From Muraenolepis orangiensis (lineage: Eukaryota; Chordata; Actinopteri; Gadiformes; Muraenolepididae): 64,000 nt of DNA. Shown in pieces: positions 47,650 through 57,492 of the stretch; position 1 is the stretch's first letter; each line of letters opens with the position of its first letter. The position numbers and the translations under genes are program-made. Where the stretch lies: NCBI GenBank assembly GCA_027704905.1, contig CM051021.1, positions 3,521,727 through 3,585,726 on the forward strand, given 5' to 3'. The notes under the pieces are model-generated. The model had not been told where the DNA came from, searched no databases, and saw nothing but the letters and a program-made list of their open reading frames with translations.

Positions 47650-49140
47650 CTTTTCGCGCTGTTGCGCGGCCGGCTTTCGGTAAATCAGACTACAACTGTC
47701 CGAGTCCGAGGTCCGCAGAATCTTCAGGAGGGTGAAGGCAGGGAAGGCAGCCGGCCCAGACGGAGTTCCGTCCCGCGTCTTCAAGACCTGCACTGACCAG
47801 CTGGCTCCTGTGTCATCCCAGTGTGCTTCAAACAACCATTGCGACAACCATTGTGCAGTTACCCAAAAAGACCAAGGTAACATGCCTCAATGATTATCGT
47901 CCAGTGGCTTTAACACCCATAGCCATGAAGTGCCTGGATAAACTTGTAATGTCACATATAAACTTGTCCATCCCTGAGTCCCTAGACCCACCCCAGTTTG
48001 CATACAGACCAAACAGGTCTGTAGACGATGCCATTTCCCTGGCACTACACACGGCCCTGCAGCACCTAGACAGGAGTCTAGGTCACACCATCGTTAGGTC
48101 TTGGCGCCCCCATCTGTAACTGGATTATGGACTTCCTGACCGGCAGGCCTCAAGTGGTAAAGATTGGGAACAACATCTCATCCACTCTGGTCCTCAACAG
48201 CGGAGCACCCCAAGGCTGCTGCCTCAGTCTCTGGCTGTACTCGCTGTACACACATGACTGTACTGCCACGCACAGCAATAATCGGTTTATCAAGTTTGCA
48301 GACGACACCACAGTCATCGGCTTGATAAGCAAGGGCGAAACTAAGTACAGAGATGAGGTGGTCCAGCTAACAGCTAGCGATGGTGTGAGGACAACAGCCT
48401 CGCACTGAATGTCCGCAAGATCAAGGAGCTCATCGTTGACTTCAGGAGCCACCGGGGCACCTACTCCACCATCAGCCTGGTGAACTTCTACCGTGGCACC
48501 GTAGAGAGCGTCCTGACTAGTGGCGTCACTGTGTGGTACGGCAGCACCACTGCACAGGACAAGAATGCCATCCAGAGGGTTGTGAGGACGGCCGAGAAGA
48601 TCATTGGGTGTGCACTTCCATGCATTGAGGAGATCTTTAGGACCAGATGTCGGAAGAAGGCCATGTCCATCATAAAGGACTGCAACCACCCTGGACCATC
48701 TCTTCTCCCCCCTACCATCTGGTCGCCGGTTGCGCAGCATCCGTACAAGTACTACCAGGTTTAAGGACAGTTTTTATCCACAGGCAGTGCGCCTACTGAA
48801 CTGCTAGGAGTGCTGCCACTTTCACTATCATGTCATGTCATTAACATTACACTTACATACTTTGCTAGACTTTCTGGACTCATCACAGTTACTGCACTGT
48901 ACTGTATTCATGATGCTGCTGCACTACTGGCACTTTAAATGCTTTAAAAAAATACTTTAAATGTACATATCATTTAAGTCACTTGCTGCTCTTTTTTTGT
49001 TTATTTTATTGTATATAATATTTTTATTTTATATGGTGTCTTGGAGATTTATACTGCGGGAGGGAATGGGGAGTAAGCATTCCAATGTACTTGTTACAAA
49101 TGGCCAATACAAATCTTGTATCTTGTATCTTGTATAACTC
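47650..49140 (+). pseudogene. Rex1-like LINE (mosaic copy 2) with 3' end
   Basis: FRRVKAGKAAGPDGVPSRVF near 47725, YRPVALTPIAMKCLDKLVMS near 47890, motif region deleted after DRSLGHTIV, then GRPQVVKIGNNISSTLVL, GAPQGCC, FADDTTVIGLI near 48290, and NFYRGTVESVLTSGVTVWYG near 48480. After about 48770 comes an untranslated 3' part ending in repeated TCTTGTA near 49115-49135. The catalytic motif A present in copy 1 is lost here. Confidence 0.82.
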
Positions 49141-49149
49141 ACCTTAAAT

Positions 49150-49670
49150 AGCACAACAGCACATTAAACACATGACCAGAACTACCTTTTTTCCAAGTCA
49201 AAAACATAGCTTGTCTCTGCCCATCACCCTCCTTCTCTGCTGCCGAAATCCTGATCCACACATTCATCACATCTACAATAAGCTCTGCTTCTCGCTTGCT
49301 CACCCTCACCCTCTCCCAAGACCACATCACCCCTGTCCTCCACAACCTCCATTGTCTCCCTGTTCCTCAACAGATCCAATTCAAAGTCCTTCTCCTCACT
49401 CATAAAGTCCTCTATAACAAGGCCCCCTCCTCCCTACTGACCTCCACCACTACACTCCCTGCTCCTCCCTCTGGAACACTCTCCCCAAACACATCCGGGA
49501 CTGGGCTGATCCATCCATGTGTCAATTATCACCAAAACTCACCTTTTTAGAACTGCTTTTAATGTGTAGTGTTGTGTTTTAAGTTGTTTACCTCAGAAAT
49601 GTATGTATTTATGTATCACATTAAGAGTCTTTGAGTGTCATGAAAAGTGCTCTATGAAATAAATGTATAA
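49150..49670 (+). pseudogene. L2-like LINE 3' end
   Basis: Encodes DHITPVLHNLHCLPVPQQIQ and FKVLLLTHKVLYNKAPSSLL, the C-terminal region of L2-like ORFs, then a GAAAAGTGCTCTATGAAATAAATG tail. Confidence 0.8.
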
Positions 49671-49849
49671 TTTTTTTTCCTATAACTATATTATAGGAAT
49701 AATATTATTTAGTAGGTCCATAAAGATTTTAATAGAAGAGTATGGAGTTCAACATCTTGATTGGAAATGATTGGTTAGGCTAACCCTTAATAACTCTTTC
49801 ATTCTGGCTTAGCCTAACACTAACCCTAGCCAAACTAAAACTATTGATT

Positions 49850-50080
49850 ATCTCCTAACTAAACATTAGAATTATATCCTACCTTAACTCCTAACTAAAC
49901 ATTATTATTATATCCTACCTTATCTCCTACCAAAACATTATTATTATAGCCTACCTTATCTCCTACCAAAACATTATTATTATAGCCTACCTTATCTCCT
50001 ACCAAAACATTATTATTATATTCTACCTTATCTCCTACCTAAACATTATTATTATATCCTACCTTATCTCCTAACAGCCT
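49850..50080. repeat. 36-bp-class tandem repeat (CTACCTTATCTCCTACCAAA)
   Basis: About six units, each with an ATTATTATTATA core. Confidence 0.9.
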
Positions 50081-50153
50081 AACTATTCCTGCCTTTAACA
50101 CCATCCTACCGGGCAGACTGGAACGTGGATACCTGGAGCCAGACAGAACTCAC

Positions 50154-50313
50154 CTATGTACTTGGGTGTCTGGATGTCTTCTCCCCTGCGCCTCAGCTTG
50201 GTCTGCCTCTCCACGGTTACGCCCGCAGGGGGCGTGTCCTCATTGGCTCTGTTGACTGAAGCCTTGTGTTTGGTGGCTGAGGCTGGGCCTGCCTTACTCT
50301 TCTCCTCAGAACC
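50154..50313 (-). CDS. spag17: spag17 exon 5
   Basis: Minus strand, acceptor CCTTGCAG. The frame GSEEKSKAGPASATKHKASV leads to RQTKLRRRGEDIQTPKYI with the donor ATAG|GTGAGT. KLRRRGE..xxYIDDEP is a recognisable SPAG17 signature; the first part is the Lys/Ala-rich low-complexity linker. Phase 0 start, phase 1 end, 160 nt. Confidence 0.9.
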
Positions 50314-50683
50314 CTGCAAGGACAAATGAAAAGCAATTCCAGACTGAGGTATGGGGAAAGTCAACCATTTCATGGGCAAACTCATCGATAGGTTCCAGAG
50401 AAAAGGCACAGGCCTAACATGAGTGGGCTTTTCAACACACTTATTTTCTTCTTTGTTCTTCTTGTCGGGACACATATATATTAATATTGCTAAGTATACA
50501 CATCAAAACAATGGATGTGTGACTTGGTTGTTTCAACACAAGGTTCCTTCTCTATAATACCTGCTCCACCTATTAGACCAGACCCAAACCCAGGTTCCTT
50601 ATAATACCTATTCCACCTGTTAGAGCAGACTCAACACTAAGGTAAAGCTTTGTGGCTCCAACATGTTGTAAATATCTGAATAC

Positions 50684-50812
50684 CTTCTTGGTGGCCATCC
50701 TCTGCTGGTCGCTGGCTTTGACCTGCAGGAGTTGGAACTTGAGGATGTTGGCCATAAGCTCACAGGGAACTTCTTGGCCTGCATCCAGCAGCACCATGGC
50801 TTGCTCCGTCAC
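50684..50812 (-). CDS. spag17: spag17 exon 4
   Basis: Minus strand, acceptor CACCTCCAG, 43 codons VTEQAMVLLDAGQEVPCELM, ANILKFQLLQVKASDQQRMA and TKK, donor AAG|GTATTC. LLKFQLLQxKxxDQQR is strongly conserved in vertebrate SPAG17. Phase 0 at both ends. Confidence 0.93.
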
Positions 50813-50902
50813 CTGGAGGTGCAGAACATAGCCTCTTATTGGTCTAGCAGATACTTACCTGTGTCTAACCTAAGTGTAGAGGTGATACTGTACACACTAC
50901 AA

Positions 50903-52600
50903 TCAGAGGTCCCCAACCACTGGGCCGCGGACCGGCACCAGGCTGTGAGGAAATGATGTAAAAGAAAGAGAACAATAGCTGTAAAAACAGAATTATAAAC
51001 ATTTCAGTAGGAGCACTGCCTGTGGATAAAAACTGTCCTTGAACCTGGTAGTCCTTGTCCTGATGCTGCCAAAATGGCGACGGGCCTGTAGGTGGGAGAG
51101 GAGATGGTGCCCAGGGTGGCGGTCCTTTGTGATGGAGACGGCCTTCTTCCGACATCTGGTCCTAAAGATCTCCTCAATGTATAGAAGTGCACACCCGATG
51201 ATCTTCTCCACCGTGCTCCCACCCCTCTGGATGGCTTTCTTGTCCTGTGCAGTGGTGTTGCCGTACCACACGGTGACGCCACTCATCAGGACGCTCTATA
51301 CAGTGCCACGGAGGTTCACCAGCCACCCTTCGCTTATGCCGCTTCTCCTGAGGCACTGCAGGTCATAGAGGCGCTGGTGTGCGGATCCACACCAGGTTGT
51401 CAGAGATCTGTAGTCCCAGGAAACGGAAGCAGGTGACGATTTCCACCACTGTCCCGTCCAGGATAATGGTGAAGTGGGTGCCTCGGTGGCTCCTGAAGTC
51501 CACGATAAGCTCCTTGCTGACATTCAGTGCAAGGCCGTTGTCCTTGCATCATCACATCAGCAGGATACCTTATCTCTGTACTCTTGTCATCATCGCTTAT
51601 CAGGCCGATGACTGTGGTGTCATCTGAAAACTTGATTATCCGATTGTTGCTGTGTGTAGCAGTACAGCCATGTGTGTACAGCGAGTACAGACAGGGATGG
51701 AGGCAGCAACCTTGGGGTGATTCATGTTGAGGACCAGAGAGAATGAGATGATGTTTCCAATCTTTACCACTTGAGGCCTGGTAGATGCAAACAGGAGTGG
51801 GTCCAGGGTGTCAGGATGGTAAAGTTTATGTGTTACATGACCAGTTTCTCCAGGCACTTCATGGCTATGGGTGTTAAAGCCACTGGACGATAATCATTGA
51901 GGCCTGTTTTCTTGGTCTTTTGGGTAATGGCACAATGGTTGTCTCTTTGAAGCACAATGCGATGACAGACAATGATGCGATGAAGATGTCTGGGAGCACA
52001 AGAGCCAGCTTGTCAGTGCAGGTCTTGAAGACGTGGGATGGAACTCCGGCTGAGCCTGCTGCCTTCCCTGCATTCACCCTCCAGAAGGTTCTGCAGACCT
52101 CGGACTTGGACAGTGGTAGAATGTAGTCCTCTGGGTAAACGTCCAATTTGTTGGTCAGCTCAAGTTCTGGTAGGTTGGGGTCGTTGTTGGTGACCCTGAG
52201 CTCCTCTAGTAGTTGGAGAGGACCCTCAGACCTTGCCACATACGTCACATGGTGTCAGAGCCCCCAAACTGTAATTCCAGTTTGTTTTTATAATCCAACT
52301 TCCACTTCTTGATGGCTTTTCTGAGTTCCTACTTGGCCTTCTTGGAGTCGCATGTTGTGAAAGCGGTACTCCGTTCCTTTAGTTTGTTCCATATGTCAGC
52401 ATTCATCCATGGTTTGTGGTTCGGGAATGAGCAAACACACCTGGTCGGGATGCATTTCTCCACTAGCCTGTTTATGTATAATGTGACATGATTTGTATAC
52501 ACATCCAAGTCAGTGGTCTTGAATACACTCCAGTCCGTGAATACAGCCCGCCCTGCAGATGTAGTACGGCGTCATCTGTCCAGCGCAGAATATCCACTCT
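50903..52600 (-). pseudogene. Rex1-like LINE in spag17 intron 3, with hAT-type scrap at low end
   Basis: 50903-50950 (CAGAGGTCCCCAACCACTGG) is a truncated hAT-type end. From about 50990 the minus strand gives RFKDSFYPQAVLLL, TVEKIIGCALLYIEEIF and SGVTVWYGNTTAQDKKAIQR. Higher up it gives an FADDTTVIG-like block near 51600-51640, VKIGNIISF near 51770, and NAGKAAGSAGVPSHVFKTC with FKETTIVPLPK near 51920-52080, up to an EN-RT linker (NHKPWMNADIW-like) near 52390-52420. Many frame breaks. Confidence 0.75.
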
Positions 52601-52611
52601 CATAATATAAT

Positions 52612-52745
52612 GTGGGCGGCAGTAGCTTAGTCTATTGGAACTTGGATTGGGAACCAGAAGGTCGCCGGTTCAAGTCCCTGAAACGCATGGGCACTGCCGA
52701 GGTGCCCTTTAGCAGGGCACCAAACCATATAATATGTCAGTATGC
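52612..52745 (+). mobile_element. tRNA-derived SINE, copy 1
   Basis: GGCGGCAGTAGCTTAGTCTA (A-box region) and GTCGCCGGTTCAAGTCCC (B box) mark a tRNA-like head, followed by GGGCACTGCCGAGGTGCCC. The same head recurs at 53116, with the same 20-bp upstream flank (CATAATATAATG). Confidence 0.8.
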
Positions 52746-52900
52746 CTCCAGAGGTGAAATTCAAATAAGGCGATCACTAGTAGTATGTACTAGAGATTGT
52801 AGTGTGATGTAGTGTGGCATCGTATTGTGCTTGTGACCTCAGGACAACTTATTCACCTCCATACATATACCTAACCTTCAAACTGTGACAAAGGACTAAC

Positions 52901-52960
52901 CTCATGGAACATGGCTACATCTTTAGGCCTCTTGGCTTTGGGGTTCCCCAGGTGGTGGAT
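52901..52960 (-). CDS. spag17: spag17 exon 3
   Basis: Minus strand, acceptor GTGTTTTAG, 20 codons IHHLGNPKAKRPKDVAMFHE, donor GAG|GTTAGT. Phase 0 both ends, bridging exons 2 and 4. It corresponds to the SPAG17 stretch with AKKPK before the LLKFQLLQ block. Confidence 0.8.
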
Positions 52961-53114
52961 CTAAAACACAAGGACACAATGAGGAATACTTGATAACCAT
53001 CAATCCCTTCAACCAGAAATCATTTAGACTGAATACAGAAAATAGACAATGACAAAGGAAAAGACTTGAGATGTATGTTTGGAGACCTTTTAAAAGCTCC
53101 ACTATCATAATATA

Positions 53115-53330
53115 ATGTGGGCGGCAGTAGCTAGTCTATTGGAACTTGGATTGGGAACAAAAAGGTCTCCGGTTCAAGTCCCTGAAACACATGGGCACTG
53201 GTCAGGAGGGGTTTGGTGTCTTGGTCAGGGACACCTCGACACCTGGCTTGGAGGAGCCGGGAGATCGAAACCAGCAACCCTCCGGTTGCCAGACCAAACG
53301 CTCTACTTCCATCCCTACAGCTTCCGAGAA
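53115..53330 (+). mobile_element. tRNA-derived SINE, copy 2
   Basis: Same A/B-box head as 52612, followed by CATGGGCACTGG. A second, opposite tRNA-like end (GAGATCGAAACCAGCAACCCTC near 53262) suggests a fused or nested SINE. Confidence 0.75.
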
Positions 53331-53460
53331 AAATCCAGAAAGATTTGGACCATTTACCTAAAACCCCATTGGTCTGATTTAAACCTGAGGCATATGGAGC
53401 AGGACTCTCTTAAGTCAGGAAGAATGTTTCTCCTCCAAGCCATCATTGATAAGGTCTTAC

Positions 53461-53601
53461 CGTGGCTACGATGGCTTCCTGACTCACTAGGGTGAAGAGC
53501 CTGCGTTGGGGCTGCTGTACTGCCAGCTGTAACGGCCCCATCAGTTCCTCATCGGCTGGGGTTCCCCTGGCCAGCAGGGAGACACAAGCCTTCCACGAAC
53601 A
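53461..53601 (-). CDS. spag17: spag17 exon 2
   Basis: Minus strand, acceptor GTTTCCAG. 47 codons CSWKACVSLLARGTPADEEL, MGPLQLAVQQPQRRLFTLVS, QEAIVAT, donor ACG|GTAAGA. The AVQxPQRxLFxxVS motif is conserved with mammalian SPAG17. Phase 0 at both ends. Confidence 0.93.
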
Positions 53602-53689
53602 CTGGAAACATAATCCAACTGAGATCTCACTTTAAAAGAAGGTTAAAGTGGCTTAGGTGTTTGAATCCCAGCCCAAAGCTTTAACAATG

Positions 53690-54720
53690 CCTGCACTGTC
53701 TCTGTACTGTCTAACCCCTACCTGCTCCTGAATGACCTGTCTCTGTACTGTCTAACCCCTACCTGCTTCTTAATGATCTGTCTCTGTACTGTCTAACCCC
53801 TACCTGCTTCTTAATGATCTGTCTCTGTACTGTCTAACCCCTACCTGCTTCTTAATGATCTGTCTCTGTACTGTCTAACCCCTACCTGCTACTTAATGAT
53901 CTGTCTCTGTACAGTATAACCCCTACCTGCTCCTTTATGACCTGTCTCTGTACTGTCTAACCCCTACCTGCTACTTAATGATCTGTGTCTGTACTGTCTA
54001 ACCCCTACCTGCTCCTGAATGATCTGTTACTGTACTGTCTAACCCCTACCTGCTCCTGAATGATCTGTCTCTGTACTGTCTAACCCCTACCTGCTCCTGA
54101 ATGATCCGTCTCTGTACTGTCTAACCCCTACCTACTCCTGAATGATCTATCTCTGTACTGTCTAACCCCTACCTGCTCCTGAATAATCCGTCTCTGTACA
54201 GTCTAATTCCTACCTGCTCCTGAATGATCTGTCTCTGTACTGTCTAACCCCTACCTGCTCCTGAATGATCCGTCTCTGTACAGTCTAATTCCTACCTGCT
54301 ACTTAATGACCTGTCTCTGTACAGTGTAACCCCTACCTGCTTCTTAATGACCTGTCTCTGTACTGTCTAACCCCTACCTGCTTCCTAATGCCCTGTCTCT
54401 GTACCGTCTAATTCCTACCTACTTCTTAATGACCTGTCTCTGTACTGTCTAACCCCTACCTGCTCCTGAATGACCTGTCTCTGTACTGTCTAATTCCTAC
54501 CTGCTTCTTAATGACCTGTCTCTGTACTGTCTAACCCCTACCTGCTCCTGAATGACCTGTCTCTGTACCGTCTAATTCCTACCTACTTCCTTATGGCCTG
54601 TCTCTGTACTGTCTAATTCCTACCTGCTTCTTAATGACCTGTCTCTGTACTGTCTAACCCCTACCTGCTCATTAATGACCTGTCTCTGTACTGTCTAACC
54701 CCTACCTGCTCATTCTTGTG
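53690..54720. repeat. 41-bp minisatellite, about 25 units, spag17 intron 1
   Basis: Units of TCTCTGTACTGTCTAACCCC plus TACCTGCTCCTGAATGATCTG, with ATTCC and TTCTTAATGACC variants. Confidence 0.96.
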
Positions 54721-55092
54721 CAGAGGGCTCAGCAGAATAACAATGTTCTGTCCCATAAGAGATAAATAAGATGTTCATTTATTCATGTATTCAAATATCT
54801 AAAAAATGCTGAATTCATATACTGACCATACACTATAAAACAATTCACAATGTGTTATATGTAGAATGCAGCCTATGTCATGAAGGCGTTCAGCCACTAG
54901 AGGGCGCAGCACACTTATGACGTCCTGTCCACATTTGCAGTTTGCCCAACTTTCAATTATTTGGTAACAGCTGACAGTTGGTTTTCTTTGTTCAGCTATT
55001 ATGAAATGATTTGCATTATTGCAAATAACTTCACTTTCTTCAAATACTTTGATTTGCATTATGCATGTCATTATCAGAATTATTATAATTCT

Positions 55093-55129
<37 letters not shown>

Positions 55130-55171
55130 CGTGGTAGTAGTAGTAGTAGTAGTAGTAGTAGCAGTAGTAGT

Positions 55172-55212
<41 letters not shown>

Positions 55213-55343
55213 TAATGGGTCATTTGGAGAGAGATTGTAGTAGCCTTTAAAATGATCTGTTGGCGCACTGCACTGCCTGGCGAATTAGTAAAAGGCTGTT
55301 AGAATGAAGTAGGACCAAATCTGACCTCAAAACAAACACAAAC
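54721..55343. other. spag17 intron 1 remainder with (TAG)n and (AAT)n
   Basis: Microsatellites (TAG)n at 55094-55171 and (AAT)n at 55172-55215; otherwise nothing recognised. Confidence 0.7.
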
Positions 55344-55442
55344 CTCTTCAAACTGAGCACTTTTGAGCCCAGTTTCCCAGCTGGTGTCCGCAGCTGGAGC
55401 AGTCTTACCGGGGACGCCACTTCTGGCTCTTCTTGGAGGCAT
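55344..55442 (-). CDS. spag17: spag17 exon 1 (start codon): SPAG17/PF6-like ciliary protein
   Basis: SPAG17 is the vertebrate homologue of Chlamydomonas PF6, a large central-apparatus (C1a projection) protein of motile cilia and sperm flagella. ATG at 55442-55440 opens MPPRRARSGVPGKTAPAADT, then SWETGLKSAQFEE and the donor GAG|GTTTGT. The W...L..AQF pattern matches the extreme N-terminus of mammalian SPAG17, supporting this start. A GTAAGA inside (after GVPG) would break the phase and the homology. Exons 1-7 give about 310 residues of a protein of over 2,000, so most of the gene lies beyond the gap or outside. Introns are swollen by LINEs, SINEs and minisatellites. Confidence 0.9.
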
Positions 55443-55575
55443 CTCGGTTGATATAGCTCAGATATAACCCGTGCTACAGCCTCAGTTTGTAGATATAAAC
55501 CGTGCTACAGCCTCAGTTTGTAGATATAAACCGTGCTACAGCCTCAGTTTGTAGATATAACACGCGCTACAGCCT
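55443..55575 (-). repeat. 31-bp tandem repeat in the spag17 5' leader
   Basis: Four units of GTGCTACAGCCTCAGTTTGT plus AGATATAAACC between start codon and X-box. Confidence 0.93.
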
Positions 55576-55628
55576 GGAGTTTTGCAGAGTCTACGCTAGG
55601 TTGTCAAACAGCGTCTCTAGGTGACGGC

Positions 55629-55643
55629 GTTGCCTATGGCAAC
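55629..55643 (-). promoter_or_regulatory. RFX X-box upstream of spag17
   Basis: GTTGCCTATGGCAAC is a perfect two-half-site RFX palindrome (GTTGCC-3 nt-GGCAAC), 187 bp upstream of the spag17 ATG. RFX factors with FOXJ1 control motile-cilia genes, in keeping with the gene. An ETS-like ACTTCCGG follows at 55670. Confidence 0.8.
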
Positions 55644-55794
55644 AGCTCTGAAAGTGCCCCGCTCTACCGGACTTCCGGGTGTGTGACGGACACGAACACC
55701 CGCCCATATTCACCTAAACTCCCACCCGTGTAAGACTTAATGACTTAATGGTCACCTTAACTCCCACATGAAAGGATGGAATGACCTAAACTTA

Positions 55795-56664
55795 CTACAA
55801 CCATACATAACAATATGTTAAATATACTGTAGTCACTATATGTCTCTTATAACACAAACATACATAACAATATGTTAAATATACTGTAGTCACTATATAT
55901 GTCTCTTATAACACAAACATACATAACAATATGTTAAATATACTGTAGTCACTATATATGTCTCTTATAACACATCCATACATAACAATATGTTAAATAT
56001 ACTGTAGTCACTATATATGTCTCTTATAACACAACCATACATAACAATATGTTAAATATACTGTAGTCACTATATATGTCTCTTATAACACAAACATACA
56101 TAACAATATGTTAAATATACTGTAGTGACTATATATGTCTCTTATAACACAACCATACATAACAATATGTTAAATATACTGTAGTCACTATATATGTCTC
56201 TTATAACACATCCATACATAACAATATGTTAAATATACTGTAGTCACTATATATGTCTCTTATAACACAAACATACATAACAATATGTTAAATATACTGT
56301 AGTCACTATATATGTCTCTTATAACAGAACCATGCATAACAATATGTTAAATATACTGTAGTCACTATATATGTCTCTTATAACACAAACATACATAACA
56401 ATATGTTAAATATACTGTAGTCACTATATATGTCTCTTATAACACAAACATACATAACAATATGTTAAATATACTGTAGTGACTATATATGTCTCTTATA
56501 ACACAAACATACATAACAATATGTTAAATATACTGTAGTCACTATATATGTCTCTTATAACACAAACATACATAACAATATGTTAAATATACTGTAGTCA
56601 CTATATATGTCTCTTATAACACAACCATACATAACAATATGTTCATACTGTAGTCACTATATAT
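55795..56664. repeat. 59-bp satellite, block 1 (about 15 units)
   Basis: Units of ACATACATAACAATATGTTA plus AATATACTGTAGTCACTATA and TATGTCTCTTATAACACAA. The same array continues after two insertions (57175-57492 and 61205-61335). 55740-55794 is unassigned. Confidence 0.97.
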
Positions 56665-56669
56665 GTCTC

Positions 56670-57174
56670 TGTCACAACCAAAGGTCTGATGACCAAACAA
56701 ATTACACCTGGACTGGGCTGTTGTGAAGCCAACCCGTCCAGTGAGCGCTTCTAAGCACAGGTCCCGGCAGGAATTAGACAAGGCGTTCGTTACAAAAGTA
56801 AATGATATTTATTAACCATAGGGAATCAAACCCACAACAACACAACATAGTATCGAAACCACACACAGTGGCAAACAACAGGCAACCTCCACACTCCACT
56901 CTGGTCGGTGGCAATGACACAATGAGGCGCCCGGATGGGTGTCACATGGCAGGCTTTATCCACCCGTCCTATCGAGGCTGATTGCCGACAGCCGCCGCTC
57001 ATCAGGCAATCAGCGCTCTCTAGAGGAGAGACGGGCGGCACCTGGGAAGGAGAAACAAAAAAGGGGCCAATACAACGGTGACACACATCAAATACAAATA
57101 ACAAATATAACATATACTAACCTGATGTTTACAAACATGATAACAATGTTAATGACCCACCCATGGACGTCACA
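56670..57174 (-). mobile_element. Solo LTR, 505 bp, with 5-bp target duplication
   Basis: Starts TGTCACAACC and ends GACGTCACA (TG...CA); GTCTC flanks both sides (56665-56669 and 57175-57179) and removing the LTR restores the satellite unit. Minus-strand AATAAA near 56805 suggests minus orientation. No internal retroviral genes remain. Confidence 0.88.
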
Positions 57175-57492
57175 GTCTCTTATAACACAAACATACATAA
57201 CAATATGTTAAATATACTGTAGTCACTATATATGTCTCTTATAACACAAACATATATAACAATATGTTAAATATACTGTAGTCACTATATATGTCTCTTA
57301 TAACACAACCATACATAACAATATGTTAAATATACTGTAGTCACTATATATGTCTCTTATAACACAAACATACATAACAATATGTTAAATATACTGTAGT
57401 CACTATATATGTCTCTTATAACACAAACATACATAACAATATGTTAAATATACTGTAGTCACTATATATGTCTCTTATAACACAAACATACA
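57175..57492. repeat. 59-bp satellite, block 2 (about 5 units)
   Basis: Continuation of block 1 after the solo LTR; it ends in AACATACA at the edge of the RLE-type LINE. Confidence 0.97.
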
